This document shows, in pieces, positions 1 through 11,025 of a DNA stretch of 64,000 nucleotides (the first letter of the stretch is position 1; each line of letters starts with the position of its first letter). The stretch covers positions 9,487,501-9,551,500 of the forward strand of contig JAILWY010000014.1 in NCBI GenBank assembly GCA_022113835.1, given 5' to 3'. This DNA is from Atopsyche davidsoni. Lineage: Eukaryota; Arthropoda; Insecta; Trichoptera; Hydrobiosidae. The notes under the pieces were generated by a model, which saw only the letters and a program-made list of their open reading frames with translations, was not told where the DNA came from and made no database searches. Position numbers and translations under genes: made by a program.

Positions 1-130
1 TGGGTTTTGGCAGCTGTTGTTATTATGTGATTTTGGGATTACTCGAGTGTTATGCTACGTAGTGGTAAGTAAGCTGACATTTCAGTTTCCGAGACTCTTG
101 TTGGTGGTTCCAGTACTAAGACAGAAATGT

Positions 131-186
131 CGGAAGGCACAAATCACTACGCAAAAATAATTTTGCATAGTGGTTTGTGCCTTCCG
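131..186. repeat. 56-bp near-perfect palindrome in the last UBC9 intron
   Basis: Two 26-bp arms (131-156 and 161-186) are inverted copies with only two mismatches, separated by four bases. It lies 22 bp past the exon 3 donor on the minus strand. It could be a MITE remnant or an intronic RNA hairpin. The loop is shorter than in most microRNA precursors. Confidence 0.7.
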
Positions 187-208
187 GGTCATGTGTATGG
201 ATGTTTAC

Positions 209-471
209 CAGTAAATGGTGTAAGCCTCCGCCTGTGCTGGGTCCTTGACATTAGGCTCATTGAGTAGATCTTGTATGCCGAGAAGTATTTGTTTGATGGT
301 TATGGCGGGGCGCCAATCCTTGTCCTCATCTAGCAGCGATAGGCAGACAGTGCCCGAGGGATACACATTTGGATGGAACAGCGGAGGCTCAAACTTGCAT
401 TTGGGCGGGGTGGAGGGGTAGTCATCTTTGAAGATCATTTTAAGTTTGTAGGAGCCACCTTCCCAGGGAGT
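209..471 (-). CDS. UBC9: UBC9 coding exon 3 (catalytic core)
   Basis: It begins TPWEGG after a TTTCAG acceptor and ends within the codon for Cys of TIYC, two bases before a GTAAAC donor. An apparent stop codon two codons further on is intronic. It carries the HPN motif, the catalytic Cys93 and the [11 protein letters not shown] helix. Confidence 0.95.
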
Positions 472-3400
472 CTGAAATACAGATAACACATTTCAATGTA
501 ACAAATAATAAAAAGAGTAAATCGAAAGTTTTATAACAATAATTTTACAAACTTAATTCTCATACTCATAATAAAATCTGTAGATCCCTGGTCTATACAT
601 TTATATATACATACGCATTGCGTATGAATAATAAATATTTAAAAAATTTAAACTATTTGTGTTATCACAATAAATAACAATATAATAGCCCAAAAACCAA
701 TGTCTTTATTTATACAAAATGAGCTGTCTAATCATGGTACATGGATCCTGTATTTAATTAAACCAATTAATCTGGTTAACTCCACAAATAAGCCGTTATT
801 CGATAATCATGGGTTTTACGCTGCACAAGGGTTTTTGTTTTCTGATACCAGTCCCGGTACCAGATACCTTAAACCCAAGGTTTCAGACAAAAAAGACAAA
901 GACAGAACATCTGATGATTTAATACATTCACCATCAATATAAATTTCATTAGAAAGGTCATTGTTATATAACCTTAAAATTAAGTTTAACACTAAACATA
1001 CCACAACCGGTCAAATGACCGGTTTTGTAGTTTGTTGCAATTTATTGCAATTTTATATGCACGAGATGCATATGGAGCAAATAATTCGAAAGTTTCTTTT
1101 GTGGAATAACATATGGGGCCTAAATTTTTCTCAGAAACTATGAACAGAAATAATTTTACAGAAATTCTCAAATTTATCCGTAAAAAAGTGAACGGAGCCA
1201 ACGTTTGAAAAAAGACAAATTCGCCATGATATCTATGATTCGGAAAAAATTCATTGAGAACAGCCAAAACTGTTATAAACCGGGTGCTAATATTACTGTA
1301 GACGAACAGCTATTTCCAACTAAGGTAAGATCTAGATTTTTGTAAGATGATAAATTTATAATCAAATCTTGGTTAGTATCGGATGTCGATAGCAAATACA
1401 TCATAAATGCAATTCCATATCTAGGAAAAGATGAGAATAGGCCCTCTTCAGTACCACTCACTGAATATGTTGTATTCAAACTCATGGAATCATTTACGGA
1501 TTGTGGAAGAGTTGTAACCACAGACAATTTCTTTACAAGCAAATCCCTAGCAACACAACTGCTAATGAAAAAAACTACATTATTGGAACTATCCGCTCAA
1601 ATAAAAGGGAATTACTAATAATTGTGAAGAAAAAGAAAGATGGTATGGAACGCTTTTCAACAAAATCTAAGTCATGCAGATGGCCTCTCCAAGTATTTTT
1701 CAATATCCTTGATTTAGCTGGCACAAATGCCTGGATTTTGTACAAGCAAACAACAGGAGAAAATATCTCGAGACAAGATTATTTACTCCAGTTAGTAGAA
1801 GAGCTTGCTGCCGATTTTCGAGAAGCTAGCAAAGAACCAAAAGAAGTGTTGTGTGCCCCTCTCGGAACGCCACTAGCTTGACATGTGACTCAGCGGATGC
1901 ACACTGGGTGGACTCTCTCAAACGTTTGAGTAACAACACTTTCAATACTTAATTATGAAGTTTATTTAATATATACATCGGCAAACAGCCGATGGTCGAA
2001 TTAGTTACAATGAATAATCCATCCCGACAGCATAACTCCGGCGATAACGGCCGATGATTTTCGAATGCTTGCTTGGAGCGGCTGGTGTCCCTTTTATTCA
2101 CAGTAAATATAAACAGTTACATTTGTTAGGAATGCCAAAAGAAAACATAACAAATACCCAAAGGGATTATCAGCATGAATATACAATAGAATACCAGATG
2201 GCAATTTAAATGGGTATCTTTCCCAAACCTTTCCAGGAAGGTGTCGTAAAGCGGTGACATATAATTACACAGGTGTGCCTTACTGCAATAAAATTAAAAG
2301 ACTTAAGTCGGTCGGTATGATCAATAATATTATATTTCCGAGAGAGTAGGATTATAAACAAGCAAGGAAACAAGGAAAACAAGGAAATACATAACAGAAG
2401 AAACAAATACGAAAGGGACATAGCCTAAATCTAATACAGATTCTTATCAACGTAAGACGTGTCAAATAGGTTATTGTAACGAAAATAAAACCATCAAAAT
2501 TTGTTCTAAATGTCCAAAAAATGTTTGCAGAAAATGTCCAATTGAGATACCTGTATGTGTAAAAAATGCTATGAGCAATGAATTAAAAATTATTTCTCTT
2601 TGTGTATGTAATAAAAATCGTTCATATACATTTTTGTTTAATTATAATAAAGTTACTATGTTTATTTCCTTCTTACATCCATATTTCATAGAAAACATAA
2701 AGACAGGTCATTTGACCGGTTATTGTAGAAATAGGTATATATCAAGTGCTGGTACGTTTAGTGTTAAGAAACTAAATTCGCAGTACCCAGTGTTAAAAAA
2801 ACTTATTTTGTAATTCAAAACATCTACTTTTTCAATAATTGCAGAGCTTTTGGATGACATTGATGTTCTTAAAAATAATCTCACGTGTCAAAATCACAAT
2901 GTGACATTAAGAAGGTCACAGTAAGGGAAATATTCGTTGACCACTGCATATTCACCAGGAAAATTTATGTGCGAAAATGAGTTTGCCAAATGTCACAATA
3001 CCAATAATTAAAGTAATCAATTTTATAAAGTCGCGCGCGTTAAATTACCGTGAATTTAAAGAATTCTTGAAAGATTTAGAAACTGAATATGGCGACGTGA
3101 TTTTTAATACCGAAGTACGTTGGCTTAGTAGAGGTGCAATGCTAAAAAGAGTATACAACTTAAAAAGCGAAATACAATTGTTCTTGGATATGAAGGGATA
3201 TGCCTTTCCTCATTTTGGTAATAAAGAACGGATGTGCGATTTTGGGTTTCTTATCGACATGACTCAGCATCTCAACGATCTTAATGTGGAACTTCAAGGC
3301 AAAGGACAGTTTATTCACAATTTGTATGATAAAATTCAGGGCTTTGAGCGCAAATTAAAATTGTGGAAACAGCATCTTTTGCAGAATAGTGTGTCTCACT

Positions 3401-5480
3401 TTCCACATTTAGAAAAAGAAAACGTTACTACTTCTCAAAAATACGCACAACATATAGACATTTTAATCAACGAATTTCAATTACGATTCCAAATGTTCAA
3501 AGCTGAGAAGACAGCGGATTCCATGAAAATGTTTTCCTCGCCATTTAATATAAATGTGAATACAGTTCTCGAAGACTTTCAAATGGAAGTGGATTGACAT
3601 GCAGAATAATACCGATATAAAAAAAATATTTTTTCAGTTAGCATCGAAAATTTTGATAAATTTTATGTGAGCCCTGAGAAATTTCCGCTTTTGATGAAAA
3701 ATGCAAAGCAAATGATGTCTCTGTTCAGAAGTACGTATGTACGCAAACAATTGTTTTCAACCATGAAATTAATCAAAAATGACCACCAATCAAGACTGAG
3801 TGATGCACAACTAGAAAGCTGCGTACGTGTATCTACCTCATCAGATATTGATCAGCTTGTATCGAAAAAACAGTGCCAAATTTCTCATTAAAAATTTCAA
3901 GTAAATTTGTTTTTTCTGTTCTTTTCTTGTTTGTTTTTATTTTGCATTAAAATTTGTACATAAAATCTTTACTTTTTTTTTAAATGTTATATTTTTTTAT
4001 TCTAATGTTTATTATAAATAAAGTTTTGTAAATTATTATTAAGTGTTATTTTATGTGCGGCCCGCCAAAAAAATTAAAATTGGCCCGTTGATTAAAAAGG
4101 TTGCTCACCCCTGTATTAGATATTATAAAGCAAACAAAATAATGGTGTGATAAGTGAATGGAAACCTAATTAATATTGTGGGGGAGAAAAAAGTCTATTT
4201 CTCAGTGCAATATAAGTTTAAACAAATAAGGACCTTTAAATGAATGATTACAATAAGAAGTACAAGCAAAAAATATATGGGTTGATTAGGTACACATCTA
4301 GTCCTTTTGCCATGGCTGTCAAGGTCGAACTGAAACCGCAGTCCACAGTGCAGTCCTTAATGGTGCTGCACTTATCTTAGGTAAGAAATTCTTAAGTAGT
4401 TTGAAAGGGAAATAACATCATCTTTGTAAAATTATATAGGCAGTGTTTAGGAATGAACTTTAAAGAACAAGATCAGATAAACAAGATATCACCATAAATA
4501 GTTATCACTGCACATCGAATTTCCGCACCAAACAAAGTGGTGACCGAGTACTTACATTGTGTGATGACCGAGACGTACCTCTCGAGTGCAAAGGGTTAAT
4601 AGAGGTGATTTAGGCAAATTATTTATGGTAAGGATTTCAAAGTAAAATTTAATAGAAATTTAAAATATAGGATAGCGTTTATGCGGCAAGAACTGAATAA
4701 CATTGTGCAGCTTATGTGGCAAATCAAGAATAGCATTGTGAGCTAACACCGCAAGTCTGGATTATATTCAGATCAGATTAAAATTAATTGAAATAATAGA
4801 TATAAAGTAGTACAAAACACTATAAATGGAAGTATCACCACGATGAATTAACAAATACAAAACTGAACAATTAATGGCAACTTTTGATTATATGTAGTAA
4901 ATTTGAGTGATAAACGAAGCATTGTACAACTATACTAAAATACTGCTTTAGATTATTGTGTCAAATAAAAACAAAGTAAGTGTCGATATAAAAGGTTTCA
5001 CTTGTAAAGAAAAACAATAATGAAAATATATTTTTAAAAAATACCGATATTACTCACGGATTTTTTGCCAGGGATAGCGCATTCCCATGTCATTAGATTA
5101 AGTGTTCCTTCAGGATTTTTGGTAGGTCTGGCGACGAAACCCTGAAATCAGAAAATATAAAACTATTAAGACGTTTTAGTTCAAATAACAGTACCGTGTA
5201 GTATATACCTACTGTTGAATAGCTCTTAAAACTCAACTTGACATGACATCGCTACAATGGTTGAAAAATAACAAATTAGAAACACCGGGTTTTAATAGTG
5301 AGTGATGCTTAGTCATTATAAGGATCAATTAATTATTACAGAGCGGTTTGATTTGGACATTTCACGCAGAAATACACGGTAAAGTTCGTTTACAATAATG
5401 TTGGCATAACTCACAAATGGGTGGTCTTTTCTCCATGCCTTTCTTTCTTCTGCCAAGCGCCCGCTTGCTATTCCGGTCAT
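209..5480 (-). CDS. UBC9: SUMO-conjugating E2 enzyme UBC9 (lesswright), last exon outside the window
   Basis: UBC9 takes activated SUMO from the SAE1/SAE2 E1 as a cysteine thioester and passes it to lysines of target proteins, mainly in the nucleus. Three coding exons read on the minus strand: 5480-5415, 5141-5058 and 471-209. All junctions are GT-AG and the phases fit (0, 0, then 2). The joined product matches the UBC9 family from its start through the motif TIYC. The active-site cysteine falls at residue 93, inside [11 protein letters not shown], the same number as in the human protein, so no residues are gained or lost up to there. The HPN motif and the DEDKDWRP insert typical of UBC9 rather than ubiquitin E2s are present. 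About 20 C-terminal residues must lie left of position 1; I see no matching exon in 1-207. The start ATG at 5478-5480 is the only one fitting the family N-terminus. Intron 2 (472-5057) is swollen by transposons. Confidence 0.96.
472..985. other. UBC9: UBC9 intron 2, part downstream of the piggyBac element
   Basis: AT-rich intronic sequence with no coding potential that I can support. It holds the acceptor side of intron 2 (pyrimidine-rich tract and CAG on the minus strand just right of 471). Confidence 0.7.
1230..1900 (+). pseudogene. piggyBac transposase, catalytic region, frame-broken
   Basis: Translated stretches match the DDE-type piggyBac transposase: VDEQLFPTK near 1297-1323, VTTDNFFTS near 1513-1539 and [13 protein letters not shown] near 1705-1743. 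The three aspartates expected of the catalytic triad remain (codons at 1301, 1523 and 1711). The reading frame is broken by a stop at 1343-1345 and by a frameshift near the A-run at about 1567-1575, where the match moves to another frame and continues to about 1830. No intact protein can be made. Confidence 0.85.
1905..2445. other. Unassigned segment inside the piggyBac element
   Basis: No similarity to transposase is visible here although it lies between two transposase parts. It contains short inverted motifs built on GCCGAT (about 1978-1995 and 2041-2058). It may be a later insertion; no clear ends were found. Confidence 0.4.
2450..2565 (+). pseudogene. piggyBac transposase C-terminal cysteine-rich domain remnant
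   Basis: A short open stretch has regularly spaced cysteines (KTCQIGYC, then ICSKC, VCRKC, VC), the pattern of the zinc-binding C-terminal domain that piggyBac transposases use to bind their ends. About 550 bp of unrelated-looking sequence separates it from the catalytic remnant, so an insertion or internal rearrangement lies between them. Confidence 0.75.
2977..3597 (+). pseudogene. hAT transposase fragment, central part (GTF2IRD2/ZBED-like)
   Basis: An open reading of 206 residues with family signatures [31 protein letters not shown] and [19 protein letters not shown], seen in animal GTF2IRD2, ZBED and related domesticated or free hAT transposases. The N-terminal zinc-finger (BED) part is missing and the frame ends at TGA 3595-3597, after which the match resumes in another frame. 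It is a relic, not a host gene; it sits inside the UBC9 intron on the opposite strand. Confidence 0.85.
3655..3891 (+). pseudogene. hAT transposase fragment, C-terminal dimerisation region
   Basis: Continues the preceding fragment in a shifted frame. Motifs such as [16 protein letters not shown] and [16 protein letters not shown] match the hAT C-terminal dimerisation region; the end KKQCQISH is also typical. A break of about 60 bp with stops separates it from the upstream part. Confidence 0.82.
4520..4599 (-). mobile_element. Terminus of a second piggyBac-type element
   Basis: Read on the minus strand from 4599, the sequence starts TTAACCCTTTGCACTCGAG, a TTAA followed by a CCC-type piggyBac terminus, and continues with repeated ACTCGGTCA-like motifs. 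No partner terminus or transposase was recognised, so this is a solo end or a decayed MITE. Confidence 0.6.
5058..5141 (-). CDS. UBC9: UBC9 coding exon 2
   Basis: Twenty-eight codons beginning [12 protein letters not shown] and ending IPGKKS. It is bounded by a TTTCAG acceptor and a GTGAGT donor, both phase 0. It encodes the first beta strands of the E2 fold. It ends in Ser where vertebrates have Gly. Confidence 0.95.
5415..5480 (-). CDS. UBC9: UBC9 coding exon 1
   Basis: Twenty-two codons from the initiator Met to HPF, with the family signature [15 protein letters not shown] that forms helix 1, which contacts the E1 and SUMO. A GTGAGT donor follows directly, leaving phase 0. The bases before the ATG give no frame extension that resembles UBC9. 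Confidence 0.95.
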
Positions 5481-5900
5481 GATTAAAAATGTCAAACAAA
5501 ATCTGATTGTATACTATTTTCTAAAAAACCGCAATTATACCAAAAAGAGTGGTTATTCGTTAATATTTTTTATAAAAACCACAACACCCAGGAATTTCTG
5601 GCGCGTCCGTGCTTCGAGTCAACGACACAACTATTTGTTGTATTGAAGTCTACTTCCGCTTAAACATGGCGTCGGGCGTACTTATTTAATAAAAATAATA
5701 TTTTTAGTTTGATATTTGGAAATAATTTAACGTGATAATTCTTATTATAAAATATTTTGAGTCAATTAATGTTTATTTTTTATTAAATACGTATAATAAT
5801 ACATAAAACTCAATATTGAAGAGCGGAAGTGGCACTGGCCCCCTAGCGGATAAAGTTGTGGCCGTGTTACCGACGGCAGAGACGATTTACGATAATAATG
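5481..5900 (-). promoter_or_regulatory. UBC9: Probable UBC9 promoter region
   Basis: The 400 bp before the UBC9 start is GC-richer than its surroundings. It has two oppositely oriented ETS/GABP-like sites (CTTCCGC near 5652-5660 and GCGGAAGTG near 5823-5831), common in housekeeping promoters. There is no clear TATA box. The untranslated exon boundaries cannot be placed from sequence alone. Confidence 0.45.
5838..5849. promoter_or_regulatory. CTCF-like motif
   Basis: GCCCCCTAGCGG matches 11 of 12 positions of the reverse of the classical CTCF core (GCCCYCTRSTGG). It lies between UBC9 and the plus-strand genes. One short match is weak evidence. Confidence 0.3.
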
Positions 5901-8900
5901 TGGGACATCTGTTAAAAAAATATTTAAGTTGAACTCAAAGCCTGCTGATTGTCAAACGCACAGGTCTCGAGCGCACGCTTTGTATATAATACAAATGTTG
6001 CATTTATTATGTTGCATCGCTTGCAACTCAAACTGCATTGTCATTGATCTCCAGGCGGTGACTCATTAACTGCTAACAATGGCCTCTAACTTCTAATAAG
6101 TCTTCTAACCGGTAGATTCGCTCAATTTTGGGGACGTCACTGGGTCGAATAAAATATATCCGAACGTATCAAAACGTTTCTAGGGTTAGTTTTTAAATTA
6201 TCTTAAGTCAATATCGTGCATCTCGTGCATTGGTTTATGAAACCCAATTTAAGTATTAAGTATATTTATAAAAAAAAATCTGATTACTTTTTGTTTCATT
6301 ATTTATTTGTTAACAATATCTTTCTGTAATACTAAAAACTAGTACTCCATTATTCATACTAATAGATTATGCGAACTTATTCTAATAAATTAAATAACTT
6401 AGTTATAAATACATTACAACAATGTTATTTATATATAATAAATATATATTGTCTCAAGTTGAATTTTAATAAAGGCGTGGTTGACTTATTTATCTAATTA
6501 TCAAGAAGTCATAATTATTTTTTCATAAAATTATTGAATTGTAATTCTCAAGTCTTTTTTGTTTACGTATTTGAATAAATTGTTGCCAAAACTCTCATTT
6601 AAAGGAAAATGTATAATCCAAATACCTATCCGTAGATAAGGTCTGAGATGCCAAAAAACTGGCTGATAAATTAGGTATACTTTCCAATTTTTTGTAGTTT
6701 TTTTTTTACATCAAAACTTGAGGCATTTGAAATGTGGCTATATAGGGGAGCCCTTAAATACCATGAGTTTACTGCGTCACAAATGAGAGGCTTTTGCACA
6801 GAATGCTCAAGAGTTCTACTCGGAGGGATCAGTGACCATCTCACTGACCACGTGTTTATCCCGTGCCAGTTTTACTAATTTGGCCATACTACCGACTTAC
6901 AGACATTAGCTTAAATTTAGCATCCACACTAGTTTCCTTCCAATGCTCCTTTTTTCCTTTCCTTGGATAATCAACCGTAGTAAGCTATATTTATTGTTTC
7001 GAAAAATATGGCCAAAATAGGAGACCAAATGCTAGCAACAATTGTAAAAATATATATACTTCCATTAGTATCAAAAAGTCACGTCGAACACCTTGCTCGG
7101 CTCAATATAAAGGCAAAGCATGCATGTATACTACGTACACTCAGGGAATACCCAAGTGTAAGAAAGAAAATTTTTGTATTTAAAATAACTTATGAATCAA
7201 TTTGAAATTGCCTTAATGAAACATTGTTAATAGATACGTAGCAATTCAGTGGATGTTACAGCTGAATTCTAATAGATCAATGACTAGAGATCTGCGGTAA
7301 TAAAAAAAACATATTTGCACTAATATTTAAATCGCGAGGCACATTTTGTATTTTATAATATGTACAATACAATATTCAAAGATTTATTAGAATATCCAAA
7401 AGTTAAGATATTTAATCTATTGTTATGCTGTAAATAACTACCAATTTATTTTTTACTAGGTTTATTCATCCTTGCCGGAGCAATGTACATGTATTGAAAG
7501 CTAAAATGCACTCAAATGCATTTCCCCATCCATTGTATACGAAACGGACTATTGAATTCTGCGATTGGAACTGGAGTTTATCAGTTCCATTTCTTTGAAG
7601 TCATATATAGTAATGCGCTTTGCTCGGATATTTTCATATATATATTTGAAAAAGGTTATTTTTGTATAAGTAGCCATTACTTGAGAATTAAATATCTCAA
7701 CTGATCAGATAAAATCAAACAAACATCTTGATCTTTTGAATTCTTCGAATCCTATGAAGTTTACTTCCAGCAAAATTCATGAAGTGTATTTGAATAGAGG
7801 CTGGTGGCATCATTCCTTGTGAGAATAACCCCCGATGTATCTCCAATCAGATCTGGTCGCATAGAGCTGACAAGTAGAAGTTGTGTGATCATTATAATTG
7901 TGTAAAGGGAATCTTCAGCATGTCTTGCGTGAGGTTTGCAAGTTCCTAAACTCTCGTCTGAAGGTTTCTGAATCTCATAATAGGCCTGACTTCAGTAATT
8001 TAAGAGTATTGTGGTAGTTTATCAAAGCAGGTAAACGTAATGACATTGTAATTGACATTTATGTATACTTATACATAATTTGTTATTTTATATTGTTTTA
8101 TTTTTCGCTTGTGTGTAAATGACGAATATATGAAAATTTACAACAATGAAAATGAATACACTGAAAATTAAAACATGTATTATGTATTAATTGATAATTT
8201 TTATGCTTAAATTAACATTTTGACTGCGTAGTTTTCTTAATAAATATCTGTCAATTATTTGAATATGAAAATAAAAGCTAAATAATAATTTTTCTGTATA
8301 CATATATTTTATTAATAAAATTAATATTTTTGAAAGGAAAAGTAAATAACTTTAGAAGAAGTATATCTAGCATTGCAACAATTTCTTGTGAATGTAGTTT
8401 TTGCAAGGAAATTGATGTCTTTGTATACATAACATTTATTAAAATATATTTCACTTTTCCCCCAAGATGGTGCCAGGCAGGCAGCTCGGCTAGGGTGTCA
8501 TTATAAACCACTTTTTTATGACATGCTGTGTTTTTAATATAAAAGAATATCGCATATCTAGCAACACAAGAGAAAAAATATGAAACTCAAAAATGCACAT
8601 TTTACTAAAAAAAAAATTACTAGAATTCTTATGTAAATTTCTAACAATAGTAGTTATTTAATATTCTCGATGTGGCTAAATTGAGGATGGGGGACATAAT
8701 ATTTTTTGGCCATGAAGAAACTGGATTTCGAAAACAAGTTTGAATGACAAACATTTAAATTACAAAAATACCGATGAATATGGATAAGGAAAATAAATAT
8801 GCTTATTATTTAACTGATAGTATAAATAAAATAAATAAGATGATTTGCGAAAGAATCGGCACAGAAAATTAACGTTAAGAGTAATTTTATTAAATTTATA

Positions 8901-9100
8901 CAGCTCCGAGTACGGCCAAGAACCTTGCGATGGGTTTTGAACAAAGATTAAACCATGCCGTACCCTTTGATACCAGAAATATACTACATTATCATCATTG
9001 CTTACCCTCATCCCAAATATGTATTTTTTTTATTATCACATCTCTATAGTCGTTGATCTATTAGATTCCAGATATGGATTATATGGATATACATATGGAT
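5901..9100. other. Intergenic AT-rich sequence
   Basis: Between UBC9 and the receptor gene. Short open readings are chance, with no family motif or codon bias. It contains one LINE 3' fragment (6815-6990). Nothing else was recognised. Confidence 0.6.
6815..6990 (-). mobile_element. LINE 3'-end fragment, copy 1
   Basis: Related to the fragment at 10364-10517. Shared words include CAGTGACCATCTCACTGA, the CCGTGCCAGT/CCGGGCTAGT block and GCATCCACACTAGTTTCCTT. On the minus strand these correspond to the end of a reverse-transcriptase ORF, but this copy is frame-broken. Confidence 0.6.
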
Positions 9101-9109
9101 TCATGCATT

Positions 9110-9493
9110 CAGGGGTAGCCAACCTTTGTGTACATAATATCTATTTTTTACCTTTAAAATGTGTCGCGATCGATTTATTGTCATAGGCGTAGTCTAAGCG
9201 GAGAGAGGAAATTGTGAAGTGCATAATATATATATATATATATATATATACAGTGTTTCAGTAAGGGGTGCACTCTCGCGAGCTATGGGTAGAGATAAGC
9301 AAAATATAACAACATAATTATTTAACGAGCCAAAAAGTCACGCCCAAGGGAATTCCCTGGTATGTAGATCCAAAACAAGAATGAACTCTAAATTAGTGGT
9401 CTATTTATCATGTAGTCCAATCGGTTCCTAAGTTAAGACATCGCGAGCGATCGATCAAAATTGGCCTCGTGATCGACATGTTGGCTACCCCTA
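9110..9493. mobile_element. hAT-type MITE
   Basis: The left end CAGGGGTAGCCAACCTTT and the right end, read inward as AGGGGTAGCCAACATG, form terminal inverted repeats of hAT type. Both subterminal regions carry CGCGATCGAT-like blocks. There is no coding capacity. No clear 8-bp target duplication is seen, so one edge may have decayed. A (TA)n run sits inside. Confidence 0.72.
9224..9250. repeat. (TA)n microsatellite
   Basis: An uninterrupted TA run of about 26 bp inside the hAT MITE. Confidence 0.9.
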
Positions 9494-9589
9494 TTTATAT
9501 ATTGTACATATAAATTAAACAGGCTACTGTAAGATCCAGAACGTTGCGGCTTAAAGTAGCAAAGTTGGACTGGCTCGGCTCGGGCTGAG

Positions 9590-9860
9590 CATCCCAGCTT
9601 GCCAGTTTTCCAAGTGCCATTAGCGGGGGGGCACAGGGGCACGAGTGCGCTGGTCTCCCGATCCATGCCGATCGTCCAGGCGCTCATTCTTCACATCGTA
9701 GGCCGCCCCATCCCCCGGGAGATTGTGTTTTTACTGTTACTTCTTTATTTTGTATGAGCGTCGCAAAAAACCCGGTGTCGGGGGAGGAACGCATGAAATT
9801 CTCACCGACACACGCGAGCCTGATTCACGGGCGCGGGTTGAGGGTTGAAAAAAAGCTCCA
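9590..9860. other. GC-rich non-coding block
   Basis: Far richer in G/C than its flanks, with runs such as CCCCATCCCCCGGGAG and CACGGGCGCGGGTTG. Frames through it are closed and no family is recognisable. It could be a regulatory element of the receptor gene 1.2 kb to the right or a distal relic; the sequence does not decide. Confidence 0.35.
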
Positions 9861-11025
9861 TTATCGAACCGAGAAAGGAAATTACTTTTATTCGGCATTT
9901 ATTATAAAACATATAATAAAATTTATTTAGTCCCATAGTGAACGTATTACAAAAACCTGGTCTCATATGCTTTAAAAAAAATCAGTGACACAATATATAT
10001 ACGGTAGTCGTTCTTGGTTATCATTTATTCGTTAAAGTATTTATTACATTGCCTAGCTGTTTGCTTGCTTGTTGACGAAATTATCTCGGGTTGGAATCAA
10101 GACAGAGGAATAAATCAAAATTAAAATTAAAATAAAATTATCCGAATAAAAAATTAAACTCTTTTTTGAGCTTTAAGCTTGATACCAAACTAAAAGCAGC
10201 TTTAATTGCCCTTAAATACATTTCCACTTGCGGTCACTTACTATTACTTATAGGTGTGACTTATAATCGTCGTGTAATTATATACACCTCGTACAATTTA
10301 CCTCGGCTTGGATTGCTCCCGTTTGTGGAATACCTATATATTATATTATATATACGCCCATATCTTCTTCTTCAGGTGCCTCTCTTTAGAGGAGGTCAGT
10401 GACCATTTCACTGAGAATATCTCTATCCCGGGCTAGTCTTAGTAGTTCGGCTGTACTCCTGATTTCCAGCCATTGTAGCAAATTCTGCATCCACGCTAGT
10501 TTTCTTCTTCCAATGCCTAATGCACAAATATATAAAATATCACAAAGTTGAATAAAGGCGTATTTTTTAAAAATAAAATTTAACTATCGATTTTTCAACA
10601 CAAATTCAGACTGAGATATCCAACATTAATTTTACCTGAATAAATAGTTTTGACAAGTAAACTTCACTCATACCATTTCGATAATCAACTTCACCTCATA
10701 ATGTTTGTGTTAAAAATTCTCCGGTACATTTATTATTCACACATTCATAAATGCTCTGACTTTTATAAACAACATTATAAACTGCTAAATCTAACATTTT
10801 TCTTTGGTAAACACACTCCCATATGTAAGATAAAATCAGGGCGTCTGGGTAAATATCAAATATTTGCTTCGGTTCATGTTAATGTCAAACTTGTCATAAT
10901 AGTAATTGAACATTCCGCTGGTTTGGCAGTCAAAAATGGGAGTTATTTTTTAAAAAGGAAGCGTCTGTGTCACACCTGAGTGAAACATTTAAAGTCTTGC
11001 TGAAGAGGAATGAAAATAAGTCACC
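9861..11025. other. Region upstream of the ionotropic receptor
   Basis: AT-rich, with a LINE fragment at 10364-10517. The promoter of the receptor should lie here but no unambiguous core element is seen. The context just before the start codon is favourable (GTCACCATG). Confidence 0.5.
10364..10517 (-). mobile_element. LINE 3'-end fragment, copy 2 (best preserved)
   Basis: On the minus strand an open stretch reads GIGRRKLAWMQNLLQWLEI, then AELLRLARDRDILSEMVTDLL, then a stop. This is the pattern of the extreme C-terminus of endonuclease/reverse-transcriptase polyproteins of non-LTR elements (GRRxxSWLxNLxxW...LxxxAxDR...). The 3' flank on that strand is a GAAGAAGAAG tail. The 5' truncation is typical of LINE insertions. 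Confidence 0.68.

Larger units (their letters stand above)
986..2767 (+). mobile_element. piggyBac-like DNA transposon with both termini and TTAA duplications
   Basis: The element runs 990-2763 between TTAA target duplications at 986-989 and 2764-2767, the hallmark of piggyBac insertion. Its termini are inverted copies: CACTAAACATACC on the left and, read inward, CACTAAACGTACC on the right. A subterminal near-palindrome (ACCGGTCA, two bases, TGACCGGT, about 1006-1023) recurs near the right end (about 2704-2720), as expected of internal transposase-binding repeats. The interior holds a decayed transposase read on the plus strand. At 1774 bp it is shorter than an autonomous element, so part of the interior is lost. 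Confidence 0.9.
2970..4113 (+). mobile_element. 5'-truncated hAT element encoding a ZBED/GTF2IRD2-type transposase
   Basis: The transposase remnant is followed by an AATAAA signal (4017-4022), a tail with GCGGCCCGCC, and a terminus ending GGTTGCTCACCCCTG at 4113. That is the inverse of the CAGGGGTGAGCAACC terminal repeat common in Charlie-like hAT elements. No matching left terminus is found before 2970, so the left end is lost. The element lies about 200 bp right of the piggyBac element in the same UBC9 intron and in the opposite orientation to the gene. Confidence 0.8.

Noticed and set aside
1..207. The missing last exon of UBC9
   Set aside because: No reverse-strand frame here encodes the expected NRVEYEKRVR-like end; the exon must lie further left.
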